A DNA stretch of 64,000 nt from Daphnia pulex (lineage: Eukaryota; Arthropoda; Branchiopoda; Diplostraca; Daphniidae): contig NC_060018.1 in NCBI RefSeq assembly GCF_021134715.1, positions 2,542,001 to 2,606,000 of the forward strand, in the 5' to 3' direction. A program made the position numbers and the translations under genes. Below the pieces are notes generated by a model that was not told the origin of the DNA, did no database searches, and saw nothing but the letters and a program-made list of their open reading frames with translations. Positions 24,880-35,936 of the stretch are shown piece after piece. The stretch's first letter is position 1. Every line of letters starts with the position of its first letter.

Positions 24880-25718
24880 GATGCTTGTGCAAAGATCACT
24901 CTCTTTACCGAAACGCCCTTGAAATGTACTCTTCGACGATTTCTTTTATCTATTCAACGAAAAAGACAAATTTTCCACTGAAAGATGGCCGTGTCTATTT
25001 TTCTGTCTAAATTATTTAGAGGTTGCCATGTCGATGAATAAGCGAAAACATAGAGTTTCAAAATGTTTCAAATTTTCAATGGAATGAATTTTCGGAGTGA
25101 TGCTATGAATAAAAAACATAATTTTTCATGTTTGCAAAATTGTGTTGAAAAATATTTTTTAGCTAGCTTCTAGCTAATATGTATTTTTCAATTTCCGAAT
25201 TTTTGCTCGAAGAAGGCAACCAAGGATGTTAATTGTATACGAACATTCTGTCTGCTCTGCCAGTATTGTGACATTGACTTCGTTTTGATCGTGTGTCTGG
25301 AATTTTACTTTTTAAGTGAAACATTGCATAACTTCTGCCAGGAAGGAATAAAATCACCCTGCATATACCTTTCAGGTAGGTGAATTAATTATTGTAGCAT
25401 TATTGTAGAACCTGTCGTAGGTTCCTTCTAGCATGAAGTAAGAAAACGAGCAGAAGATGTAAAGCACAAAAAAAATAAAAATAAATACAAATCGACCGAC
25501 AGAGGGTGTTGACCGAGCTCGAGTTAATATTTCGCTCAAGGCGCAGTAAGTGCCCTTGTCTCAAGTAGTTTTGAGTTTTATAATAACGCGAAGGGACAGT
25601 GAGTAGAGTCAGTGGCATCTGGCCTGTGCGAACGCTGAAAATTACTAAACGAAAAATTCTAAAAGAGTAAACAGTTGCATCAGTCCATCAGACACATCCA
25701 AGCATAGTGGCAGTCAAC
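24880..25718. promoter_or_regulatory. Divergent intergenic region between OTUD5 and the ZIP gene
   Basis: These 839 bp separate two start codons that point away from each other, so both promoters and 5' UTRs must lie here unless upstream exons exist. The middle is AT-rich. A half X-box (GTTGCCATG) lies near 25,022, but its second half is absent. No TATA box is convincing. Confidence 0.55.
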
Positions 25719-26846
25719 ATGGATAGCCAAGTACTGCTGGTTGTCACTGCTTTGATTGTGTACATTGTTATGGCAATTTGTGCTTTGATTCCAGTCTGCA
25801 TTGTAGCCAAGAAATCTACCAAGGACTGCAACTTTAGTCGTGGTACAGAAAGAATAATTTCATTCTGTAATTCCATGGCTGGTGGAGTCTTCATCGCAAT
25901 GTGCTTTCTAGGACTACTTCCTTATGCGCAAGACAAGACGAGGAAAGTGCTTGCAGACCTTAATATAACAACTGATTTTCCTGTTGCTGAATTCACATGC
26001 ATTTTAGGATTTTTCCTTATCATGTCAGTCGAACAGCTCATTCTTCAATGCCAAAATTCAAAGAACAAGACCAATGGAGACTGGGAAGTCCCAATGGCTT
26101 TTGACGAAACTGATAGATCAAGTAAACTGAATTATTATAACACAGTCAGAGATGAAAGTGCTTCAGAAGAACTGCTTGGCAAAAAAGCATTAGAAGCAGT
26201 CTCACCAGAGAGTCCTTCGATTCTAAAGGAAATCAACATCCCCAGGATTTATCAAAATGTTCCTATGGTCACCTTTAAGGAAGAAGATAGCGATGAAGCA
26301 CCTAGTCCTAAAAAAGTTCTTCAATTGGAACCAGCCCAAGGCTGCAGCCACCATCAAGTAGAAAGAATTCTCAAGAACAAATCTGGGGGAACCCTACGCC
26401 TAACTCTGCTGTACATGGCTATTAGCATTCACTCATTATTTGAAGGAATGGCCTTGGGCTTGCAGACAGAACAAATGAAAATCTTTCACCTGTTTTTCGC
26501 GATCGTGTTTCATGAAGCCCTCATCGCCTTTTCAGTTGGTATCACAATGGCAAGACAGCAATTGACTCTCCAACAAGGAGTCAAATATATTCTCATCTTC
26601 TCACTGGCTGTCCCTTTGGGGATTTGTCTTGGACTGGTCGTTCAACAAGCTCCCGGTACTGGTGGATCTGTCGCTTCTGCAATATTTCAATCTCTTGCAG
26701 CTGGGATATTCATTCACGTCACATTCCTCGAACTTATTCCGGCCGAACTTGCTAGTTCGAAAGACAGAATGGTTAAAGTTGCATTCCATTTCCTTGGATT
26801 TATAGCAATGGCGCTTGTGACCATTACAATGGGATCGCACCATTAA
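25719..26846 (+). CDS. ZIP-family zinc/metal transporter (SLC39A, ZIP1/2/3 subfamily II type)
   Basis: A single 375-codon exon from the ATG at 25719; the upstream in-frame GTG is unlikely as a start. Hydrophobic segments fit eight transmembrane helices: three before residue about 115 (starting LLVVTALIVYIVMAICALI), a cytosolic loop (about 118-230) with a short GCSHHQ motif, and five after it. TM4 carries HSLFEGMALGLQ (His238, Glu242) and TM5 carries FHEALIAFSVG (His265, Glu266), the paired metal-site motifs of the family. The C-terminus FLELIPAELASSKDRMVKV closely follows vertebrate ZIP1. These proteins import Zn2+ and sometimes Fe2+ or Mn2+ into the cytosol. The large loop is acidic and only weakly His-rich. 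I cannot assign a one-to-one orthologue among ZIP1, 2 and 3. Confidence 0.93.
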   Translation: MDSQVLLVVTALIVYIVMAICALIPVCIVAKKSTKDCNFSRGTERIISFCNSMAGGVFIAMCFLGLLPYAQDKTRKVLADLNITTDFPVAEFTCILGFFLIMSVEQLILQCQNSKNKTNGDWEVPMAFDETDRSSKLNYYNTVRDESASEELLGKKALEAVSPESPSILKEINIPRIYQNVPMVTFKEEDSDEAPSPKKVLQLEPAQGCSHHQVERILKNKSGGTLRLTLLYMAISIHSLFEGMALGLQTEQMKIFHLFFAIVFHEALIAFSVGITMARQQLTLQQGVKYILIFSLAVPLGICLGLVVQQAPGTGGSVASAIFQSLAAGIFIHVTFLELIPAELASSKDRMVKVAFHFLGFIAMALVTITMGSHH

Positions 26847-27081
26847 ATCCGCAAAATTCGTTCTTTCGTGATGATCTTCATTTGTTTACATACTCTCTCT
26901 GTTTTTCTTTTACTCCTCGTTGACTCTGGCATGATACTATTGTCCACGCGTTCTCCAATTTTGAATTTGATAATCTTGAAATTTTTTCATGCTGTTTGCT
27001 TTTGTTTCTTGAACACTAGTCGCCTTGTGAGTTATAAGATCTAAAAATAAGTGCAATCAAGAAAAGTACGAGGAAGGCGGA

Positions 27082-27087
27082 AATAAA
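27082..27087 (+). terminator. Polyadenylation signal AATAAA of the ZIP gene
   Basis: A canonical AATAAA 235 bp after the ZIP stop codon, in the 354-bp convergent gap before the end of the minus-strand coiled-coil gene. Confidence 0.6.
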
Positions 27088-27200
27088 AAGAAACTTAATC
27101 GAAAAGATGCAACTGTTTTGATGAAAGCACACAGCTACATTCACAAACATTTAAAAACAAAATCTGTATACGAATTCTAGTCTTGCAAAGAGGAAACCGC

Positions 27201-28424
27201 TCACAACTGCATTCGGAAAAGATAGAGAAGTTCGTCGATTGGAGCCATGTCGACTTCCTCTTGGGATTCAGTGCTGGGTTTTTTACCGAGTTTCGGAAAG
27301 TGAACGGCCCCCCGCAGTCTGTTGCGGTTGACGACTGTGATTCTTTTGAATTGGGCCGGGGCGGATGTGGCATTAGCTTGCGCTTTACGTTCGCGCTCCT
27401 CCCGATGGGCTGTATCTCGCTTTATTTTCTCGAGTTCCATAGTCTTCTTTTTGTCAATCACTACTTTTGCTATGATTTTCTTGAGCATGAGAGGATCGCA
27501 AGCATCGACCATCTGCAAGACGTAGTAAGCATAGCGTTCGAGAGCGGCCAAATTGCTTAACGCATCACAACTGCTGCTTTTCGGCGAAATGAATTGCTTG
27601 TACATGCTAAAAGGAAGATTTGACAGAATGTTATAGAACTAACGTAAATGTGAAAATAAGTAATACCGGTGAATAGTGGCAAATATTTGGTCATTTAAAC
27701 CGGACTGCATTCCACCCCCACTGACACAATTCAACGTGTTTGTTGGCGTTATTTTTTCCAAATTGTCTTCGCTGACATAGCTTTCACTCTGTTCGTTGGC
27801 GGAGTCGCAACAACAATCCATCAGTTGGCATGCTTGGAAAACCATTCGCGATTGGGCGATAACATTGCGTTCCTTGTGAGCCAAGCGACAGCGAATCAAA
27901 AAAGGATTTTGCATTACTTCAACAATCTTATCATCCTCGTCTCTGGACGTAGACGTGGACTGTCGAGCGCTTCTGGGTGTTCGTGGTGAAACCTTGTGAG
28001 ATATGATTTCACTGAGGAAGGATCGATGCTCTTCTAGACCATCGAGCCAATGCTTCAACTTCGCTCGTTTTCGGATCAATTCTTGGTAGAGCATTCGGCT
28101 TGTTTGTATCTCAGCTTCCAGAATTCTTCTACGTTCAGCTACGAGCCTACCTTTTTTCTGTAATTCGAGAGTTTCCTGGTCATCACGAAGTTGACGTTGA
28201 TGACATGAATGAGCTCGGGCAGCTACTTCATCAGATTCACGCCTCAGCCCTTCTCTCATTTTTGTTCGTCTCTCTTCTACTTCTTGGCACGCTCTTCGTA
28301 ATTGATCGGCTGTGTAGTCTAATCTTACCATTTCGCGTTTGAAATCCACGAAATTTACTAAATAATCGGGTAAATGGGGAAGTTTGGTTTGCTCCCGTTT
28401 CCCACTCGCCTCTTCCTCCGCCAT
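27201..28424 (-). CDS. Coiled-coil protein, DUF4200 / CFAP73-CFAP100-CCDC42-like (tentative)
   Basis: Two exons, 28424-27667 and 27606-27201, joined through a 60-nt intron in phase 2; 387 aa. Residues about 20-140 are a long charged coiled coil starting FVDFKREMVRLDY and ending EEHRSFLSEI, the pattern of the DUF4200 domain found in ciliary proteins such as CFAP73, CFAP100 (CCDC37) and CCDC42. A low-complexity Ser/Thr linker follows (about 145-165). The second exon begins MYKQFISPKSSS, holds a helical region and a basic charged helix (RDTAHREERERKAQA), as in the tail of CCDC37/38-like proteins. In Chlamydomonas the CFAP73/CFAP100 (MIA) complex tunes inner-arm dynein. The gene is secure from its open frames, splice sites and phase. 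The family is a judgement from coiled-coil layout and only weak motif agreement; another coiled-coil family is possible. It is head-to-head with the DNMBP gene. Confidence 0.6.
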
Positions 28425-28576
28425 TTTACTTTCGGTCCTATCGATTCAACACATTCGCTTCCTCCGTATAGTCTTGACAACGTTTGTTTGTGATGTTTTT
28501 CGTCCGGATATTTTATTTTGATAAATAACATTTCTGATGAAAATTTTCAATCACTAGATCCCGTTGGGGCTAGTCC
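28425..28576. promoter_or_regulatory. 152-bp bidirectional promoter
   Basis: Only 152 bp separate the start codons of the minus-strand coiled-coil gene and the plus-strand DNMBP gene, so both transcription starts must fall in or very near this gap. It contains a DREF-like TATCGATT at 28438-28445, typical of arthropod housekeeping promoters, and an AT-rich central stretch. There is no TATA box at a fitting distance from either start. Confidence 0.7.
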
Positions 28577-31500
28577 ATGGCGAACAATGCCGTCCGTTTG
28601 CCATTCATCGGACGCGTTATCTACACATTCCACGCGCAGCTGGATGGAGAGTTGAGTCTGACTAAAGGCGATTTGGTCTTGGTAACAAAATCTTTTAGTT
28701 TTCTTTCAATTCAATCTAGCTTTGTATTCAAATTGACTATTGCATTTTTAATTTAAACATTTTTTCTTGTTTTTCAATCACTTCTAGGTTAAGCAGACCG
28801 AGGATCGCTATTGGTATTATGGTCAACTGGGCAGTGAAACGGGTCGTTTTCCACAGAACAATGTCAGTGCTATCACAGACCTGCCTCCACCCTTGCCTGA
28901 TCAGCCTTATTTTGCAGCGTTGGCGAATTTTAACCAACAGCAACCCGGTGATCTCTCTTTCTCACGAGGTATTCTTAGTTTTCAGACCGTTTATGCAATT
29001 TTCCTGTAATTAAATTCACGGAAAAATTTTGTAGTTGCTTGAGCTTAATGTCGTGTTCGTGATCTAGGTGAAATTCTAGTCGGCCTTAATCGTGTTGACA
29101 CGAATTGGTGGTTCGGTCGCAGTACTGACGGCCGAGAAGGTATATTTCCCACTTCCTTAGCTTGGCAAGTAGATCTGCGTCCTGCCCAGGTATTCGTTCC
29201 ATCCTTCTTTTAGTTCACCTATAGCACATACGTATAGCAAGTCCTTTCACCAAGATCGTGTATTAATTTTAGAAATGTTTACTGTGTATTTCAGAATATA
29301 TTAAATAGCACGCCGTTGGTCAGAAGAAGGGCTAGAGTCTTGCAACATTTAGTTGCCCAATTGCCTGAAGAATTGGATCTGAAAAAAGGAGATGAAGTCA
29401 TCGTTACTGGCGAGGCAGAGGATGGTTGGCTCCGAGGAGAATCTCAAGGAAAGACTGGAATTTTTCCTTCCGGTTTTATTTCGTTCATAACAGAAGATTC
29501 ACCAAGAACTTCTTTTTCCCAAGAAATCTCAGCTAAACCTGTCGTCATTATACCCGCCACCACATCCTACCCGATTCAAAAAGTCGATGACCACTTAAAT
29601 AGAAGACCTTACGGCATCGCCAGTTATGACTTCCGGGGTCAGCAGTCCGACGAACTCAGTTTTTCAGTTGGTCAGACTGTCTTTTTATTTCGACATGTCA
29701 ACGCTGAATGGATGGAAGGCGAAGCCAATGGTCGTAAAGGAATCTTTCCTACCTTGTTTGTTGACATCGTCGTTGACTGCGATGGCCCAACAACACACGA
29801 GCAATTCGACAAATCAAACAATTTTTTGCTAGATTATAATAAATCTAATAACTTGCTATTAGATACAGCTAAGAAATCGAATAACTTGTTATTTGATTTC
29901 GATCCTCTAGTAAATGGTGATAATTATTCAACGCTTAACATTTCCTCCAACGAAACAAACAACCGAGAAAGCAATCACTCTACAGCAACCTGGGGGGCCT
30001 CCGCTGGCAGTGCGCACACGAGCTTAGACAGTTTAATCGCTCGAAATCTGAACCTATTAGGATCGACTTCATCTAGCCAGGCCTGTGAGAAACAAAGACC
30101 AGCGTCGTGGTCCCAAACGCTGAATAAGCTGCAAATTGAATACTCAACCCAACCCGAGCGAAAACTGCCTCCTATTCCGCCTCGACGACAGGAAACTGAA
30201 TCTCTTAGCCAAACGATACATCATCATGCCCCATCGTTACAACCGACCATAGAAAATTTGGAACTCGAGGTTGTTGGAAATGAACCAATTATAGGGATGG
30301 ATAATTATGCCAACAGCGAAGCGTGTGGAAGCATCTCATCAGGAATGAGCGATAGTGGCGCCTCGCGACGAAAGAGCTACACAAGACCAGCTCCACCGCC
30401 ACCCGCCGATTCGCCGAATCTGGGCCTCAGCCGTCAGGATTCGTCGGATTCCATCGGAAGTCACTTTCACTCAGGCCCGCAACCACTCAGACCCGCGCCT
30501 CAAATTCCGTGTGATAGTAAGTGGCTATAATTTTTTATATCGACGATTTATTTACAGTTAGATTTATTAAGGACGCTCGAACATTTTTACGAATTCTTTT
30601 TGTTATGTTAGCCGTTGTAAAAAGAAGTGTAAGGCGAAAGCTCTTATTTTTACGTAAAAACCACATTGTGAATTCAGCTGGTAACAACTGTTGTGCGAGA
30701 AATAGAAATGGTGGACAGAGAAGACAAGATAATAAATACCGAATCTATGACGATAAGGGGCGTGATAAAAAGTAAGCCAAAGCCAAGCAGCAGACCGTAT
30801 CGCTTGGCACAGAACGTGGATAGAAAGATAGTGAGGTGGTTGTCGACAACAGAGTGACGTCGCGCAATTCTTTAATATTACAAATTTAAAAAAAAATCAC
30901 ATTTTTGAAATATGTCCTTGGATAAAAACGACTTCGAAAGTTTGCATCTCTCTAATAATGCGATTCTTAAAAAATCAGGTATTAAATACTTATCAATTAT
31001 CTATCAATAAAAAATCGTTATGGTATGAACCTGTTAATTTTCTAGATGATAAACACTAATCGATAATAATTTTTTTTTGCAGGTGGTGATGAACGCGTGG
31101 AAGGTCGTCGACAGAGAATCGAAAAAGCAAAGCAGCGCAAAATGGAGGAAGAACAGCTACGTGATTTAGAGATGAGGTAAGCTTCAGTGATTAGTCAGTC
31201 TGATAGACCATTTTCAACTATTTATTTTCTCCCTATTTCATTAGAAAAAAAGTCAGAGAACAGCGGGAAAAAGTTGTAACGGAATTACTGGTGACGGAGC
31301 GCGAATATTGCCGTGATTTAAAGTTAACCTGCGAAGTTTTCAAGTTAAACGATCCTCAGTACCTGGAGATGAAAGGTGTTGATGTAGCAACCCTTTTCGG
31401 AAATATTTTAGAAGTATATTTTCATTTTATTTTAACCAAGCTTTTAAAGAAATACGTTAACTTATACTTTTTAAAGGTGATAGCCCTTTCCGAAGCTTTC

Positions 31501-34448
31501 ATCGATGAATTGAACCGATGTAACGTAAACACTGAAGAATCGAATTCAACGAATCAATCAATCGGCAAGAGTTTTATTCAGACGGAACCTGAATTTCGTC
31601 GCGTATATAGCCTTTATTGCATTAATCATGATAACGCGCAGTTTCTTTTGGAAAAAGTAATTGTTGTTGTTGCTTTTTGCGCAACTTCTTATCTCAACAA
31701 CTTACCCCTTAATCTTTTTTTTACTGCAGTACGAAACTCTGCCCAGCGTCCATAAAGTGTTGGATGAAGGGATCGCCACTCTTCGAAACGAAATAGTTTG
31801 CTTCAATGTGGGTTCAGTCATTATTAAACCTGTTCAACGCATACTGAAATATTCCTTGATATTGGGAGAACTGATAAAGGTGATCTATTTTTCTACTGTT
31901 ATCTACGACAAAAATTTGATCACAGATGACTGAAGTATTTGTTTTTGTTACACAGCATACCGAGAATGATCACCCCGATAAAAGCAACTTGGTATTAGCC
32001 TTGGGACTGATGACTAATGTTGCCTCGCATATCAACGAAAGCAAGCGCAAAAAAGAAATTGTGCTCAAATATCGTGATTCTGGATTGGAAGAAAAGCTCA
32101 GTGCGAGAATCTCTCGTTTTAACATGGTAAACCGTAGAATTAAAAAATTAGCTTTACTGAATTATAATAACGTTGTTTCATTGAAAAGCACTCTGTGGCA
32201 AAAAAATCTTCTCGAATTGGCATGCTCTTGAAAACGTCACTTGGCATGGCTCCCACGGTCAGTTTTCTTCAAATGCCTCTAAATTATCGTCTGCCATTTC
32301 CAGATAATTGTTTGTTTAGTGTTAAGTACCCTTCTTTTATTTACAGACGAAGGACATAGCTTTCGAGGAAGTAGAACTTCGTTTCGGAGAACTGTTTCGT
32401 GTCATCCAGGCGGCTTTGCGAGATATCACTGCCGTATGTGAGCAACTCAAGGGCACTTCACAAATACAGTTCAATATATCAGAAGCTTTTGCTTCTTTCT
32501 ACGGTGAAGCAAACAGAGTCCCACTGATCGACAACTTCCGTACAGCCCAACGTATAATTTACACACAGCACTGGAACTCATTTGTGAGTGCAAAAGTGTT
32601 TTTTTACGCCATCATTAGAATAATATAAGTAAATAATGTTTTATCATCTTAGGACGCTTACGTCATACAACATGTACGTAACCCTTTAACGGCTTTGTGC
32701 GACGCCTGCGTGGGTCCTGAAAGGCTAATTGTTAAGAGACGAGACAAATTGCTCGATTCAAACATCGCTAGCGAGCGGTTGGCTAGAAATAGAGATCCAG
32801 CAATGAGACGCACCGTGAGCTTTTTGTTTATCTATGCATGAAGTGATGTGACTTATTAATAGATGATTTGAAATTTAGTTGGAGGAAGAAGAAAACCTAG
32901 CTCGAAATACCCATTTAGCTCTTAATAGTCAACTTATGGAGGAGCTTCCAATCATTACAGAGCACGGATATAATATATACCGACGCTGCGTTTCGTCGTT
33001 TTTATATGCCAGGAAGCTTTTGGTTGGACGGATTACTAAATCTTTATTAGATTTAAATGAGGTATAGAAGTCTATTAGAATATTTGGTCGTTTTCTCCAA
33101 CAAAAATTATTATTTCTTACCGATATTATATTTAGATTTCAGATATCGCCAGTCTTCAAGGAGAAATAGAGGAGGATTTCCAACTTTCCTACGGCAAAGC
33201 CGTGGATCGCTTATCTAGAATTACTTTTATTAATAAATCCTTTCGCCGTTCATCCACCAATGTTGTGTCAACCGATGGATCTGTTTCTCCCAATGATCCT
33301 GTGCCAGTACGGAATAGGCTTTCTTCTGCTTTAGGCAATCATAGCCCCGGAGAAGGAATTGTAGGTTCCATAATCATTAATATTTAGTCGATCTTTTGTA
33401 TTTATTTGTCATGAATCAGGTTGTTCAAAGTCGAGAAACGGTCAATATTCTTCGCTCAAAATATCAACCCGAGCAATTGTACATGGTGACAGGTCGTTGT
33501 GAAATTAGGGATCCAATGGACTTGTCAGCTAATTCCGGTCTAATTGTCAGTGTCGTCAAACGAGAAGATCCAATGGGCAATACTGGCCGCTGGTTTGTTG
33601 ATGCCGGAGGTAAAATCATATTTATAATTACAGGGAAATATATAAATTCTTATTTAACTAATAAGTTAATCCCTTTATATGTTTCGTCAACGTCAGAAGT
33701 GCGAGGTTTCTTACCTGCTAAACATCTAAATCTTTTTTCGCCACCTGCATCGACTCATTTAAGACCCGAATCCACTACGTCGGTGGCATCGAGTGTTGTG
33801 AGTGTTACCTCTTGTAATTCTAGCTCATTGGAAAAACTCTATTTCGATGAAGAAGAAGAACCAAGTTCTACAAACGGAGAAAATGTATATGATTTACCTC
33901 CTTCGTATGAAGAAGCTTTGGGAAACGAAGAAGCACAGTCTCCCCATCGTTACTGCGAAATAGATGATTTATTAGTTGACGAATCCAATTCTAAAGAGAT
34001 GAACGCAGCGTATTACTCTCCTGATGAGAAGGCTGAGAGTCCTATTTACGCTATCATAGAAGACATCATTCCATCAAGAGAAAGCAAAGAGAAGTTATCC
34101 TCAACGGAGAATAATGTGCGTAATCATTTTGATAGCACATAGCTTTATCACATAATAATGCTACTGATAAATTGTATTTTTCAGATTTATAAAGTGGAAT
34201 TTACATTCCAAAAAAGCACAATCTTAGAGATTGATTTGCTTGAAAATGAACTCGTCACTGTCCTTGCTAAGCACGATGAAGGTGGAAATGAAGGTGAAAT
34301 AATATTTTTATTTATCCTAGAAAACAGTCAAATGGCAATATACTTTTTTTTCTAAAAAAACTCAGAATGGTGGTTGGTAGAAAACGATTCAGGAGCTCAA
34401 GGATACGCACCCGCTGCATATCTAACAAAATGGCCACAGACGTTGTAG
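28577..34448 (+). CDS. DNMBP: Dynamin-binding protein / Tuba, Cdc42 guanine nucleotide exchange factor
   Basis: Eighteen exons in consistent phases: 28577-28681, 28788-28968, 29068-29189, 29295-30516, 31083-31176, 31245-31413, 31477-31656, 31730-31879, 31956-32126, 32189-32257, 32347-32583, 32653-32814, 32879-33061, 33136-33360, 33420-33609, 33697-34115, 34185-34293, 34366-34448; 1,356 aa (human DNMBP 1,577). Order: four SH3 domains (about 10-65, 75-133, 148-201, 242-295), a disordered Pro/Ser-rich linker with KSNN repeats and PPIPPRR, a Dbl-homology domain (about 584-785; EREYCRDL, IIKPVQRILKYSLIL), a BAR domain (about 815-1040), then SH3-5 (about 1105-1170) and SH3-6 (about 1293-1352, ending at the stop). 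No PH domain follows the DH, as expected for Tuba, where BAR replaces it. Tuba activates Cdc42, binds dynamin through the N-terminal SH3s and N-WASP/Ena through the C-terminal SH3, at junctions and endocytic sites. The 63-nt (31414-31476) and 87-nt (33610-33696) introns are stop-free and in frame. Confidence 0.95.
30912..30978 (+). other. Candidate alternative first coding exon of DNMBP
   Basis: Inside the longest intron (30517-31082, 566 nt) an ATG at 30912 opens 22 codons (MSLDKNDFESLHLSNNAILK..) that end at a GT donor at 30979 in phase 1. This is the phase needed to splice into the exon at 31083. No acceptor precedes it closely, as expected of a first exon. A TGACGTCG CRE-like site lies near 30,855. 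The product would lack the four N-terminal SH3 domains and keep DH-BAR-SH3-SH3. Confidence 0.4.
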
Positions 34449-35051
34449 TTCCTCATTTGATGAAACTCAAATGTTACATTTCGCATTTTATATGAAACTT
34501 CAAAATAACTGGTATAACATTTTATTTTGAAAAATTTATCTGTGTAATTTACCGGTATATTTACTTCTTCGTACGCAGAAAAAAAAACAATTCATATTAC
34601 ATATTTAACCAAACTGAAACAAAACTTTTTCATTAATCCCTCTAATAAGTATAATCACTAATAACCAATTGGAAGCAACTAATCATCAAGTTGAAATCGG
34701 GGTTCTTAAATGGCTGTCTTGATAAGGGAGAGAAGAGAATAACGAATTTAAAATTGCATCAATTCGCTATCACTTTGATAGAGCGTATTCGAATATCTCG
34801 TTTCCCAATTTGCACGATTTTTTTCTTGTGTAAAACTGCCAGTTGTGCCTTTAAAGATATAAATAAATTGAAAATCCACCGATCTCTGCTGCGAGAGCAA
34901 GTTTCTCTCTAGAACTAATTAACCTGCTTGTTTTGAAATCTCCTATTAATGTAAACAAAAAAAAATTTAAAATTACGGTGTCTTTTTGATTCGGTTTTAG
35001 CCCAACTATTGTAACCTTTATCTATTTTTTTTTCATCCAATACCTGACGTA
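34449..35051. other. DNMBP 3' flank and satellite boundary
   Basis: AT-rich unique DNA between the DNMBP stop and the first satellite A sequence. It should hold the DNMBP 3' UTR. No canonical AATAAA is seen in the first 250 bp. No gene is recognised. Confidence 0.6.
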
Positions 35052-35936
35052 AAAATTCATTACATGTGACAGGTTGCATTGGTGTTGAAGAAATACCAAA
35101 AAACGTCCCAAACATCTAGCCTGAAATATTTCCAAATCGTGGTAGAGACCTTTTCTATCACATATATTAGTATTTTTCGTGTTGAATCAGTGAAGAATAC
35201 TCTATTTTACAATAATTAAAAGAGAAAACTCATTACACGTGTTAGGTTGCATTGGTGTTGAAGAAATACCAAAAAAAACGTCCCAAACATCTAGCAAGAA
35301 ATATTTCAAAATCTTGTTGGAGACCTTTCCTATCACATATAATGGTATTTTTCATGTTGAATCAGTCTATAATACTCTGTTTTACAATAATTATAAGAAG
35401 AAACTCAGTACATGTGACAGGTTGCATTGGTGTTGAAGAAATACCAAAAAAACATCTATAGCCTGAAATATTTCCAAATCGTGGTAGAGACCTTTCCTAT
35501 CAAATGTAATGGTATTTTTCATGTTGAATCAGTGTAGAATACTCTATTTTACAATTATTATAAGAGAAAACTCATTACATGTGACAGGTTGCATTGGTGT
35601 CGAAGAAATACCAAAAAAACGTACAAAATATCTAGCCTGAAATATTTCCAAATCGTGGTGGAAACCTTTCCTATCACATGTAATGGTATTTTTCATGTTG
35701 AATCAGTGTAGAATACTTTATTTTACAATAATTATAAGAGAAAACTCATTACATGTGACATGTGGCATTGGTGTTGAAGAAATACCAAAAAACGTACAAA
35801 ACATCTAGCCTGAAATATTTCAAATCGTGGTGGAGACCTTTCCTATCACATGCAATGGTATTTTTCATGTTGAATCAGTGTATAATACTCTATTTTACAA
35901 TAATTATAAGAGAAAACTCATTACATGTTGCATTGT
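35052..35936 (+). repeat. Satellite A, forward-orientation block
   Basis: Five diverged tandem copies of an AT-rich monomer of about 174 bp, recognisable by AGGTTGCATTGGTGTTGAAG. Copy starts near 35068, 35241, 35416, 35583 and 35757 give spacings of 173, 175, 167 and 174 bp; the 167-bp copy has lost about 7 bases. Copies here differ more from each other than those in the inverted block, as is common at satellite edges. The block ends with a truncated copy at 35936, joined to satellite C. Confidence 0.93.

Noticed and set aside
28441..28500. X-box in the bidirectional promoter next to the ciliary-like gene
   Set aside because: Only loose half-sites with wrong spacing are present; not supportable.
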